From Bacillota bacterium (GTDB taxonomy: Bacteria > Bacillota > Clostridia > Peptostreptococcales > Anaerovoracaceae): DNA of 64,000 nt. Each line of letters starts with the position of its first letter. The first letter of the stretch is position 1. Shown piece after piece: positions 25,344 to 33,238 of this stretch. Location: assembly GCA_023415235.1 (NCBI GenBank), contig JAEZLP010000015.1:28237-92236 (forward strand), written 5' to 3'. The notes below the pieces were generated by a model that saw only the letters and a program-made list of their open reading frames with translations, was not told the origin of the DNA and ran no database searches. The position numbers and the translations under genes were made by a program.

Positions 25344-26545
25344 TGGCCAGAAGCAGAATGTCCGGCAACGAAGCGGTTGCCTTTGCCATGAAACAGATCA
25401 ATCCCGATGTGATGGGGGCGTTTCCCATCACGCCGTCCACGGAAATCCCACAGTATTTTTCCACCTATGTGGCGAACGGTGAGGTGGATACGGAGTTTGT
25501 CGCCGTCGAGTCGGAGCACAGTGCCATGTCCACTTGCATGGCCGCAGAAGCAGCGGGCGCAAGAGCCGTTACGGCAACCTCGTCCGCAGGAATGGCCTTG
25601 ATGTGGGAAATGCTTTATGTCACCGCCTCCGCAAGGCTTCCGGTAACCATGGCCCTGGTAAACAGGGCGCTGACCGGACCGATTAATATCAACTGCGACC
25701 ATTCCGATTCCATGGGAGCGCGGGACAGCGGCTGGATCCAGATCTATGCCGAAACAAACCAGGAGGTCTACGATAATTTCATCCAGGCCATGCCCATTGG
25801 AGAAAACAAGGATGTGCGCCTGCCGGTAATGATCTGCCAGGACGGATTTATTACAAGCCATGCGGTTGAGAATATCGAACTTTTGGAGGATGAAGCGGTA
25901 AAGCGCTTCGTGGGGGAATACAATCCTGAAAACTACCTGCTGAAAAAGGAGAACCCTCTGGCTGTAGGCCCCTACGACATCTCCAATTATTATATGGAAC
26001 ATAAGAAGCAGCAGGCCGAGGCCATGAAAAATGCCAAGGCTGTGATCCTTTCCGTGGCAAAACAGTTCCAGGAGCTTTCGGGCAGATGCTACGGGTTTTT
26101 TGAGGAATATGAAATGGAGGATGCGGAAGCCGCAGTGGTCATCATCGGCTCCAGCGCCGGAACGGCAAAGGAAGCGGTGCGTCAGCTTCGTGGGGAAGGG
26201 AAAAAAGTAGGACTGATCAAGATCCGCGTATTCCGGCCTTTCCCCATGGAGGAGCTGGCCCAGGCCTTGTCGGCAGTAAAAGCCGTTGCGGTGATGGACA
26301 AGGCCGAAAGCTTTTCCGCCTGCGGAGGCCCGCTGTTTGCAGAGGTTCGCTCCGCGCTTTACGATCTGGAAAACCGCCCCAAAGCCGTGAATTACGTTTA
26401 CGGTCTGGGAGGAAGGGACATTTGTACGGCGGACTTCGCCATGATTTACGATAATCTCCTGGAAATCGCAAGGACCGGAATCCCGGGAGAGACATACCGG
26501 CACATCGGACAGAGAGAACAGGGAGGTGACAGGGATGGCCTATAA
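25343..26545 (+). CDS. 2-oxoacid:acceptor oxidoreductase, alpha subunit
   Basis: A 400-residue subunit with the pyrimidine-binding domain (AFPITPSTEIPQYF near residue 29), VESEHSAMSTCMAAEAAGARAVTATSS, and SDSMGARDSGWIQIYAETNQEVYDN, typical of the POR/VOR alpha chain. With beta it forms the TPP site that oxidatively decarboxylates a 2-oxoacid to acyl-CoA or runs in reverse. ATG 25343 has GGAGGG six bases upstream; ATG 25340 is the alternative. Substrate class (branched-chain) is inferred from the Ile T-box. Confidence 0.92.
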   Translation: MARSRMSGNEAVAFAMKQINPDVMGAFPITPSTEIPQYFSTYVANGEVDTEFVAVESEHSAMSTCMAAEAAGARAVTATSSAGMALMWEMLYVTASARLPVTMALVNRALTGPININCDHSDSMGARDSGWIQIYAETNQEVYDNFIQAMPIGENKDVRLPVMICQDGFITSHAVENIELLEDEAVKRFVGEYNPENYLLKKENPLAVGPYDISNYYMEHKKQQAEAMKNAKAVILSVAKQFQELSGRCYGFFEEYEMEDAEAAVVIIGSSAGTAKEAVRQLRGEGKKVGLIKIRVFRPFPMEELAQALSAVKAVAVMDKAESFSACGGPLFAEVRSALYDLENRPKAVNYVYGLGGRDICTADFAMIYDNLLEIARTGIPGETYRHIGQREQGGDRDGL

Positions 26546-27464
26546 TCTAAAGGAGCAGGTACATAAACCGGAACGTTTTGTCGGCGGTCACCGTCTCTGT
26601 GCCGGCTGCGGCGGCGCCGTAGCGGTGCGGGGAGTGCTGAGGGCGTTGAAGCCCGAGGACAAGGCGGTGATCACCAATGCGACAAGCTGCCTGGAGGTTT
26701 CCTCCTTCCTGTATCCCTATACAGCCTGGAAGGACAGCTATATTCACAGCGCGTTTGAAAATGCCGGAGCAACGGCCGGGGGAGTGGAAGCCGCCTACCG
26801 GGTGCTGAAGAAAAAAGGAAAAATCGATGATACATTCAAATTCATCGCTTTTGGCGGCGACGGCGGAACCTATGATATCGGGCTTCAGTCCCTGTCGGGA
26901 GCAATGGAGCGCGGCCATGATATGGTTTACGTGTGCTACGACAATGAGGCCTATATGAACACCGGTATTCAGAGGTCCTCTTCCACGCCCAGATTTGCCG
27001 ACGCCACCACCACGCCGGCGGGCACCGTGATTCCCGGAAAGCCCCAGAACAAGAAAGACCTGACGGCGATCATCGCTGCTCATAATATACCTTACGTCGC
27101 CCAGACCACCTTCATCGGCAATTTCAAGGACCTTCATGAGAAGGCGGAAAAAGCAATCTATACAAAGGGTCCCGCCTTCCTGAACATCATGTCGCCCTGT
27201 CCAAGGGGCTGGAGGTATGAATCCGAGGATCTGGCGGAGATCTGCAAGCTTGCGGTGGACACCTGCGTATGGCCGCTGTTTGAAGTGGAATACGGCGTCT
27301 GGAAGCTGAATTACGAACCGAAGAAAAAGCTGCCGGTGGAAGAGTACCTGAAAAAGCAGGGCAGATTCCGGCATCTGTTTGAGAAGAGCAATGAATGGAT
27401 GATCGACGAGGCCCAGAAGTATGTTGACGAAAAATGGGAAGCCCTGCTGGAGAAATGCAGATAA
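26535..27464 (+). CDS. 2-oxoacid:acceptor oxidoreductase, beta (TPP-binding) subunit
   Basis: A 309-residue subunit. It has LCAGCGGAVAVRGVLRAL, the cluster/TPP region; FGGDGGTYDIGLQSLSGA near residue 110, the GDG...N TPP-Mg motif; and CYDNEAYMNTGIQRSS. This matches the POR/VOR beta chain. ATG 26535 has GGAGG eight bases upstream and lies inside the end of the alpha gene (11-base overlap). It is the last gene of the operon; a terminator follows at 27495-27532. Confidence 0.93.
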   Translation: MAYNLKEQVHKPERFVGGHRLCAGCGGAVAVRGVLRALKPEDKAVITNATSCLEVSSFLYPYTAWKDSYIHSAFENAGATAGGVEAAYRVLKKKGKIDDTFKFIAFGGDGGTYDIGLQSLSGAMERGHDMVYVCYDNEAYMNTGIQRSSSTPRFADATTTPAGTVIPGKPQNKKDLTAIIAAHNIPYVAQTTFIGNFKDLHEKAEKAIYTKGPAFLNIMSPCPRGWRYESEDLAEICKLAVDTCVWPLFEVEYGVWKLNYEPKKKLPVEEYLKKQGRFRHLFEKSNEWMIDEAQKYVDEKWEALLEKCR

Positions 27465-27494
27465 TACTTCCCGGCGGATAAAAAGTATGAAAAG

Positions 27495-27532
27495 AAAACA
27501 CTATGGAATGATCCCGTTCCATAGTGTTTTTT
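27495..27532 (+). terminator. Terminator of the 2-oxoacid oxidoreductase operon
   Basis: AAAACACTATGGAA (27495-27508) pairs perfectly with TTCCATAGTGTTTT (27517-27530), then TT. Confidence 0.9.
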
Positions 27533-27600
27533 GTCTGCCGGTATCAATCGATATCCTTGTGCAATATACTGGTTATTATATTGAAAGGAGACTTGAGACC

Positions 27601-28755
27601 ATGAAAACCAAGTTTGACGAACAATGTATCACATTCAGCCAGATCAACATGATCTTCAACGCGCGGCTGTTCTGGAGAAGGCTGACCACATGGACCAGAG
27701 TTTACATTATCAGCAGATATATGGGGATCGGTACGTCAGAAGAAGCATTCAGTCGCCTATATATTGAAAATCTCAATTTCGGGGATCTTCTGCAGATCGT
27801 ATTCGGACGGCAGATCGCCAATCAGTTTTCCGGGCTGTTGAATCAGTATACCATCGGGATCAGGGAATTGATCACCGCTGAGCTTCAGGAAAACACCGAG
27901 GCCGTAGTGCAGGCGGTGGACCGGTTATACCAGAATGCGACGGATAGGGCAGCTTTTCTTGCGTCAATCAATCCTTACTTCGACGAAGCCCAGTGGAGAG
28001 ACTTCCTTGGAACCTACCTTCGCTATACTATTGAAGAAGCCAACTCCTTCGCTTCCGGTGACTACCGGAGAGACATTGAACTATTCGACCGGCTGACAGA
28101 GCTAAGCAACCAAATCGGTTATGTCTTTACGGAAGGACTTTACGATTACATCACTTCAGGCGTTCAGTGCCCCAACGCGATACCGTCGGAGCAATGCCTT
28201 ACTTTTGAACAGATGAATGCGATCTTCGGGCTGAGAATGCTTTGGTTTGATCTCATAACCTGGTCCAGAGCCTATATGTTGGCAAAAACCAAAGACATAG
28301 GAAACGAGGCGGAGGTGATGGTACGCTTCGGTCAGGTTGCCGATGAACTAGGCGACATGATGGTCAGGGTGTTCGGTGAAGAGGCTGCCTTCGTTTCGGA
28401 AGGACTGGTAGACACTTTTGTCGTTCTGATGGACGGCTTAATCTCTGCGCAGATGGCAGGCGACATAGAGGAAGTAAATCGCAACACACAGCTATTATAT
28501 CAGAATGCCGATGAGCTGGCCGCTTTTATGGCCTCCGTCAATCCGTTCTGGGATGAGACCAGATGGCGAACGATTCTGTATGACATCCTCCGGAATCTGA
28601 TCGTGGAATCCACCACATTTCTCACCGGGGAATTCGGCCTGAATCTTGATGTGTTCAGCGTGCTTCTCGATCAGGCGGAGAGCGCCAGCAATTACTTTGC
28701 CCAGGGCTTGTACCAATATGTAGCTGCAGGCGGACGGCTGCCCGACAGCCAGTAG
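27601..28755 (+). CDS. Internally duplicated all-helical protein of unknown function
   Basis: A 384-residue soluble protein made of two similar halves. Half 1 starts at C9 (CITFSQINMIFNARLFWRRLTTWTR) and half 2 at C199 (CLTFEQMNAIFGLRMLWFDLITWSR). Both then share a glycolytic-unlike helical pattern, with blocks LYQNATDRAAFLASINPYFDEAQWR and LYQNADELAAFMASVNPFWDETRWR. No signal peptide, cofactor motif or known catalytic motif is visible. Both halves are rich in Trp, Tyr and Phe. I do not recognise the family. The start ATG 27601 is preceded by AAAGGAGAC; the longer in-frame start overlaps the preceding gene and terminator. Confidence 0.7.
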   Translation: MKTKFDEQCITFSQINMIFNARLFWRRLTTWTRVYIISRYMGIGTSEEAFSRLYIENLNFGDLLQIVFGRQIANQFSGLLNQYTIGIRELITAELQENTEAVVQAVDRLYQNATDRAAFLASINPYFDEAQWRDFLGTYLRYTIEEANSFASGDYRRDIELFDRLTELSNQIGYVFTEGLYDYITSGVQCPNAIPSEQCLTFEQMNAIFGLRMLWFDLITWSRAYMLAKTKDIGNEAEVMVRFGQVADELGDMMVRVFGEEAAFVSEGLVDTFVVLMDGLISAQMAGDIEEVNRNTQLLYQNADELAAFMASVNPFWDETRWRTILYDILRNLIVESTTFLTGEFGLNLDVFSVLLDQAESASNYFAQGLYQYVAAGGRLPDSQ

Positions 28756-28793
28756 AGACTGGCTGAAAGAGCTTCCACAGGTCCGCATGAAGT

Positions 28794-29345
28794 CTACTCT
28801 CTGATCAGACGTTCCCGCTGCAGGTTTCGGAGCTTTTTCGTATGGGAAACTGCTGCAATTGCGCACATTACAGCGATGAAGAGGAGCAAGAATCCAAAGA
28901 ACAGATTTGTCCCGTTCACCTGATTGTGGGGCAAAAAGCTGACGGCGAGGTTCATGATGCCGATGAATAATTCGAAGATCGTCAGTGAGATAAAGAAGGT
29001 CTGAAGCCGTTTCATGTAGCGGATCTTGGATCCGATGTCGGAATAAAGATCCAAGGCGCCGTTTGACGCCTTTTTCCTTACATAGATCCAGCGGAAAATG
29101 GACCCTATATGTTCCGCCCCAGTTTCCTCCAGAAAACGGATATAGGATTTGCTTCGAGGGGAGGAGGCCATGTTGTCAAGGAGTTCAATTTTAATCGTAT
29201 ACTCTCCCGGCTCCGTATCCTCAAAAATGTATTTGCAAAAACCGACTGATACCAGGGCCTTCCCCTGGGCGGCCATTTCGTTCAGCCATTTCTCCTCCTT
29301 GTCGTATTCCCAGCCCCATAATAATTTGTATACCGTATGTCTCAT
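28794..29345 (-). CDS. DUF2812 domain membrane protein
   Basis: A 183-residue protein. Residues 1-110 are the DUF2812 domain (WGWEYDKEEKWLNEMAAQGKAL, EPGEYTIKIELLD); two transmembrane segments lie at about 118-138 and 145-168, followed by a basic tail. It is encoded after, and overlaps by four bases, a PadR-type regulator gene, the usual pairing for this family. The membrane function is unknown. The hairpin CAGCCAGT/ACTGGCTG near 28747-28766 lies between its end and the convergent gene. Confidence 0.85.
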   Translation of the reverse strand: MRHTVYKLLWGWEYDKEEKWLNEMAAQGKALVSVGFCKYIFEDTEPGEYTIKIELLDNMASSPRSKSYIRFLEETGAEHIGSIFRWIYVRKKASNGALDLYSDIGSKIRYMKRLQTFFISLTIFELFIGIMNLAVSFLPHNQVNGTNLFFGFLLLFIAVMCAIAAVSHTKKLRNLQRERLIRE

Positions 29346-29671
29346 CTGTCATAACCTCCTTCTATGGACATGCCGTTTTCCAGCAGCTCATTCAGCCTTT
29401 TCAGCTCGTTTCTTACCGCCGTCTTTCCGCTTTCCGTGATCTCATATTCTTTTCTCCGGGAATTGGTTTCTTCGGGCAGCGCCCGGATCCAGCCCTTTTC
29501 CAGCATGGTGCCGATGGCTCCGTAAAGGGTGCCGGCAGCCAGGCTGACTCTTCCCTTGCTAAGCCTCTCCACATTCTGCATGATCCCGTAGCCATGCATG
29601 GGCTCATAGAGGGAAAGCAGGATATAATAAACCGCTTCTGTGAGCGCGATGGATTCCTTTTGCTCAGTCAT
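29342..29671 (-). CDS. PadR-family transcriptional regulator
   Basis: A 109-residue winged-helix protein. Residues 8-85 have the PadR pattern (EAVYYILLSLYEPMHGYGIMQNVERLSKGRVSLAAGTLYGAIGTMLEKGWI), with a short C-terminal dimerisation helix. It is first in a two-gene operon with a DUF2812 membrane protein and should repress its own promoter (29798-29826), which is surrounded by repeated ATATCG motifs. Confidence 0.9.
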   Translation of the reverse strand: MTEQKESIALTEAVYYILLSLYEPMHGYGIMQNVERLSKGRVSLAAGTLYGAIGTMLEKGWIRALPEETNSRRKEYEITESGKTAVRNELKRLNELLENGMSIEGGYDR

Positions 29672-29756
29672 GTTTCAAACCTCTTTCTCAATTTATTTTA
29701 CTTTCTAAATTGGCTCCAATGGCGGCGCAGCATCATGGAGCCGTCGCTTAAATCGC

Positions 29757-29818
29757 CTAACGATATATCGATTGACGATATATCGTACGGTGATATTATT
29801 ATATCGGCCAACGATATA
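29757..29818. promoter_or_regulatory. Cluster of ACGATAT inverted and direct repeats, likely PadR operator
   Basis: AACGATATATCG (29759-29770), ACGATATATCGT (29775-29787), ATTATATCGG and AACGATATAG lie within and just downstream of the PadR promoter. The first two are palindromes. Such a cluster is an expected repressor binding zone; the protein has not been shown to bind it. Confidence 0.6.
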
Positions 29819-29826
29819 GATGTCAA
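29798..29826 (-). promoter_or_regulatory. Consensus sigma-A promoter of the PadR/DUF2812 operon
   Basis: On the minus strand, TTGACA (29826-29821) and TATAAT (29803-29798) are separated by 17 bases, a perfect consensus. Confidence 0.85.
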
Positions 29827-29934
29827 CCACAATTTGGATTTATTTATCGTTAACTGGAATAATTTCTCAATATCCCTTCAAAACGGCCGATATATAGATT
29901 GAAGTGCATCTTTTATTAAGAAGGAGGTAAATCT

Positions 29935-31008
29935 ATGAGAATTGAAAGTTCCGCCCTGAATATGCAGGGAGGCAGTTCAGTCGTGTCCATGATGAGCATG
30001 AGGGAAAGCTTGAATATCTGGACCGGTCAGGGTTCCGCGGGAATCAGTTCTTTTTCCTTCGATGTCCAGGAATTTTCACAGCAGGGGATTTCGGTGAGCA
30101 CTTCCGTAACCTCTTCTGTGGCAGAGACATCGGAAACAGGAGAAAAAGAACCGATCCTGACGGAGCAGGAACTAAGAATCCAATTGCTTGAGGAGTTTCT
30201 CAGCCGGCTTACCGGCAAGACTGTCAAGTTCAGGATTCCGAACATCAGCCGGAACTACGGGAGGTATGACAGCAGCGGTCAGGCATTTGACCATCTGAAA
30301 ATCACCTTCTCCGGCAACCGGGCGACAAGATTGGGAGCGGGATCGGGCTTTGGCCTGATCTACAACCGCAGCGAGACACAAATCGAAAGGAGCAGGGTGT
30401 CCTTTGCCGCCACCGGACTGGTAAAAACCGCCGACGGCAGAGAGATCAGCCTGAATCTCTCTTTCAACATCGACCAGGAGGTGATCAGGCAGAGCAGCTT
30501 CGAGCTTCGAGCAGGAGCAGCGCTGAAGGACCCGCTGGTGATCAATTTCGGAGGAAGCGTGGCTTCCTTCCGGGACAAGACCATGGCCTTCGATATCGAC
30601 TTTGACGGAGATCGTGAAACTCTCCGGATGCTAAGCGCGGGAAGCGGGTACCTTGCCCTGGACAGGAACAACAACGGGACGGTGGATGACGGCAGAGAGC
30701 TGTTCGGGCCTCGGACCGACCATGGCTACGGGGAATTGGCGGAATATGACGAAGACGGCAACGGTTGGATCGATGAAAATGATTCCGTATTCCATCACCT
30801 GAAAATCTGGTATCATGACGAGTTGGGCAACAGCCATTTGGTCGCTCTGACCGATAAAAACGTCGGCGCGATCTACCTCGGAAGTGTCAGCACACAGATG
30901 AATCTGTATCATTCAAGCGGTATGGCCGGGCAACTCCGGGAGTCCGGGTTTGTTCTCCTGGAAAACGGAGAAAGCCGGGTGATGCAGGAGCTGGATTTAA
31001 GGATTTAA
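29935..31008 (+). CDS. Hypothetical calcium-loop protein
   Basis: A 357-residue protein without an obvious signal peptide; the N-terminal 70 residues are Ser/Thr/Gln-rich and low complexity. Residues about 85-210 form a beta-rich domain. Residues 220-290 hold three DxDxDG-type loops: DIDFDGDRE, LDRNNNGTVDDGRELFG and DEDGNGWIDENDSVF, which look like EF-hand/dockerin calcium sites. The C-terminus is beta-rich. The pattern occurs in uncharacterised secreted or surface proteins of bacteria. It is divergent from the PadR operon and has GAAGGAGG at good spacing. I do not recognise a named family. Confidence 0.7.
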   Translation: MRIESSALNMQGGSSVVSMMSMRESLNIWTGQGSAGISSFSFDVQEFSQQGISVSTSVTSSVAETSETGEKEPILTEQELRIQLLEEFLSRLTGKTVKFRIPNISRNYGRYDSSGQAFDHLKITFSGNRATRLGAGSGFGLIYNRSETQIERSRVSFAATGLVKTADGREISLNLSFNIDQEVIRQSSFELRAGAALKDPLVINFGGSVASFRDKTMAFDIDFDGDRETLRMLSAGSGYLALDRNNNGTVDDGRELFGPRTDHGYGELAEYDEDGNGWIDENDSVFHHLKIWYHDELGNSHLVALTDKNVGAIYLGSVSTQMNLYHSSGMAGQLRESGFVLLENGESRVMQELDLRI

Positions 31009-31045
31009 GGGTTTGTACAGGTGTGGAGATTTTAGAATTTGGTTA

Positions 31046-31074
31046 TTTACAATGCATTTTTCCTATGCTATGAT
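31046..31074 (+). promoter_or_regulatory. Sigma-A promoter of the aroF-tyrA leader
   Basis: TTTACA (31046-31051), 17-base spacer, TATGAT (31069-31074). Transcription would start about 25 bases upstream of the leader peptide. Confidence 0.7.
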
Positions 31075-31108
31075 AAGAGAAATTAAAAACGGAAATCAGG
31101 AGAATATC

Positions 31109-31204
31109 ATGAACGTGTCCCGATATGCAGCTGAATACGCTTACGTTAGCTTTACTTCTTACTATTACTATGGAAGTAAGGCTTGTTTGAGTTTCACCGC
31201 ATGA
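31109..31204 (+). CDS. Tyr-rich leader peptide of the aroF-tyrA attenuator
   Basis: A 31-residue ORF with AGGAG six bases upstream. Seven of its 31 codons are Tyr, including four in a row (31160-31171), with two Phe codons. It lies between a sigma-A promoter and a strong terminator, directly before the DAHP synthase gene, the first step of aromatic biosynthesis, and the prephenate dehydrogenase gene, the tyrosine branch. The Tyr codons lie in the loop of a hairpin (31149-31158 with 31173-31182). This is the architecture of ribosome-mediated attenuation. A longer in-frame ORF from 31013 exists, but its start precedes the promoter. Confidence 0.82.
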   Translation: MNVSRYAAEYAYVSFTSYYYYGSKACLSFTA

Positions 31205-31284
31205 GAAGGATGCCCGTGCTGTTCTTTTAGGAAGAATCGGTAAAGAATCAGGCTCCGCAGTGAAATTCACTGCGGAGTTTTTTT
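31149..31284 (+). promoter_or_regulatory. Attenuator of aroF-tyrA (alternative hairpins and terminator)
   Basis: Hairpin 1:2 is GCTTTACTTC (31149-31158) with GAAGTAAGGC (31173-31182). The antiterminator pairs GTTTCACCGC (31191-31200) with GCAGTGAAAT (31257-31266; one mismatch and one G-U). The terminator pairs CTCCGCAGTGAA (31253-31264) with TTCACTGCGGAG (31266-31277) before seven T. A ribosome at the leader stop codon (31202-31204) would cover the antiterminator strand; a ribosome stalled on the Tyr run would leave it free. The pairing is read from the sequence, the mechanism is inference. Confidence 0.75.
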
Positions 31285-31359
31285 ATCGTATGGGTAATAT
31301 GAGGCAGCCGGAATGGAATTCTTCCGTTCCCTTGATAAATTTGACAGGAGGTATGAGAA

Positions 31360-32373
31360 ATGATTGTCGTATTAAAGGATAACCCGAATCAGAAACAACT
31401 GGAAAATCTGATCCAGTGGTTGAAGAGCCTGAACCTTGAAATAAACTATTCCCAGGGAAAAAACACCACCATACTGGGGTTGATCGGCGACACCTCCGTG
31501 GTGGACATCGATCTGATCTCCGCGCTGGATATCGTGGAGGATGTGAAACGGATCACGGAACCCTACAAGAATGCCAACCGCAAGTTCCATCCCCGGGATA
31601 CGGTGATTGACGTAAACGGCGTCAAAATAGGCGGAGGAAGCTTTCAAATAATCGCCGGGCCCTGTTCGGTAGAATCCAGAGAGCAGATTATATCCGTGGC
31701 GGAGAGCGTCCAGGCCTCCGGAGCCGCCATGCTGAGAGGGGGCGCATTCAAGCCGAGGACCTCGCCATACGCGTTCCAGGGAATGCGCGACAAGGGCATC
31801 GAGCTGCTCCTCGAGGCCAAGAGGGTGACCGGACTGCCTATCGTTTCGGAAATTATGGATTTGTCTCAGCTGGATTTGTTTGAAGAGGTGGACGTGGTCC
31901 AGGTCGGAGCGCGAAACATGCAGAATTTTGAACTGCTCAAGGAGCTTGGAAGGACAAACAAGCCGGTGCTGCTGAAGCGGGGGCTCTCCAGCACCCTGCA
32001 GGAGCTTCTCATGAGCGCGGAGTACATTATGGCCGGCGGCAACGGACAGGTCATCCTCTGCGAAAGAGGAATCCGGACCTTTGAGACGATCACCAGAAAC
32101 ACACTGGATTTGTCCGCTGTACCGCTGCTCAAGTCAATGACCCATCTGCCTGTCATCGTGGATCCAAGTCATGCTACAGGACTATCCAGACTGGTGAAAC
32201 CCATGGCGATGGGCGCCGCGGCAGTAGGCGCCGACGGTCTCCTCATCGAGGTTCACAACGATCCGGTTCACGCGCTCTGCGATGGACAGCAGTCCCTTAC
32301 GCCGGATGCGTTTGCCGACGTTGCGGAAGCAGTGAGGAATATCCTGCCCCACGCTTACAGGGCGGGACAATGA
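31360..32373 (+). CDS. aroF: 3-deoxy-7-phosphoheptulonate (DAHP) synthase, type I-beta
   Basis: A 337-residue enzyme condensing phosphoenolpyruvate and erythrose 4-phosphate, the first step of aromatic amino acid synthesis. Residues 1-70 are a ferredoxin-like regulatory domain (MIVVLKDNPNQKQLENLIQ), as in the Tyr/Phe-inhibited Thermotoga-type enzyme. The barrel has IIAGPCSVES near 98, GGAFKPRTSPYAFQG near 125, and KRGLSSTLQE and IVDPSHATG. It follows the Tyr leader attenuator and precedes tyrA with a 27-base gap, so it is probably the Tyr-sensitive isozyme. GACAGGAGG precedes the ATG. Confidence 0.93.
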   Translation: MIVVLKDNPNQKQLENLIQWLKSLNLEINYSQGKNTTILGLIGDTSVVDIDLISALDIVEDVKRITEPYKNANRKFHPRDTVIDVNGVKIGGGSFQIIAGPCSVESREQIISVAESVQASGAAMLRGGAFKPRTSPYAFQGMRDKGIELLLEAKRVTGLPIVSEIMDLSQLDLFEEVDVVQVGARNMQNFELLKELGRTNKPVLLKRGLSSTLQELLMSAEYIMAGGNGQVILCERGIRTFETITRNTLDLSAVPLLKSMTHLPVIVDPSHATGLSRLVKPMAMGAAAVGADGLLIEVHNDPVHALCDGQQSLTPDAFADVAEAVRNILPHAYRAGQ

Positions 32374-32400
32374 TTGGAAAGCAGAAAAGAGGGAAATGAA

Positions 32401-33234
32401 ATGAAAATAGGAATCGTAGGGCTTGGTCTGATCGGCGGCTCCATTGCCAAGGCCATCAAACAGAATACGGAACATGAGGTGTTCGGAACGGACCTGCAGG
32501 AATCGGTCATCTGCAAAGCCCTGCTGTTGGAAGCAATGGACGGCAGATTATCCGATGATATGATCGGAGATTGCGACTACCTCATATTGGCATTGTATCC
32601 CGGCGCTACAATAGAATATATGAAAGCCCACGGAGAGGACGTCAAGGCTGGCTCCGTGGTCATCGATTGCTGCGGAGTCAAAGCGGCGGTATGCTCGGAG
32701 CTGTACCCGATCGCCCAAAAGGGAGGCTTTTCCTATGTGGGAGGCCATCCGATGGCGGGGATTGAGTTCTCGGGCTTTGAACATTCCCAAAAGAATCTGT
32801 TCAAGCATGCGTCGATGATTCTGACCCCCCAGACGGATATGACCATTCAGGAAATGGAACGGCTGAAAAAGTTCTGGCTTTCCCTTGGCTTTAATCATGT
32901 CCAGCTTTCAACGCCGGAAGAACATGACCGCATCATCGCCTTTACCTCACAGCTTGCCCACGTAGTATCCAGCGCTTATGTAAAAAGCCCTACCTCCGTA
33001 AAGCATAAAGGGTTTTCCGCAGGAAGCTACAAGGATTTAAGCCGGGTGGCCAAGCTGAATGAAACCATGTGGACAGAGCTTTTTATGCTGAACAGGGAAA
33101 ACCTTACAGATGAAATTGACGGCATGATCCGCAGGCTTGAGCAGTACCGGGATGCCATCCGGGACGGAAAAGAAAAAGACCTGTGGGATCTGCTCCACGA
33201 AGGAACAGAGCGCAAGGTCCTTATAGATGGCTGA
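32401..33234 (+). CDS. tyrA: Prephenate dehydrogenase
   Basis: A 277-residue NAD(P)-dependent enzyme converting prephenate to 4-hydroxyphenylpyruvate, the Tyr-specific branch. It has the Rossmann motif IGIVGLGLIGGSIAKAI and GGHPMAGIEFSGF near residue 116, plus an all-helical C-terminal dimerisation domain. No C-terminal ACT domain is present, so feedback control is likely through the attenuator and DAHP synthase. The start ATG 32401 is preceded by GAGGGAAATG. It ends four bases before the convergent thioesterase gene. Confidence 0.92.
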   Translation: MKIGIVGLGLIGGSIAKAIKQNTEHEVFGTDLQESVICKALLLEAMDGRLSDDMIGDCDYLILALYPGATIEYMKAHGEDVKAGSVVIDCCGVKAAVCSELYPIAQKGGFSYVGGHPMAGIEFSGFEHSQKNLFKHASMILTPQTDMTIQEMERLKKFWLSLGFNHVQLSTPEEHDRIIAFTSQLAHVVSSAYVKSPTSVKHKGFSAGSYKDLSRVAKLNETMWTELFMLNRENLTDEIDGMIRRLEQYRDAIRDGKEKDLWDLLHEGTERKVLIDG

Positions 33235-33238
33235 TATT

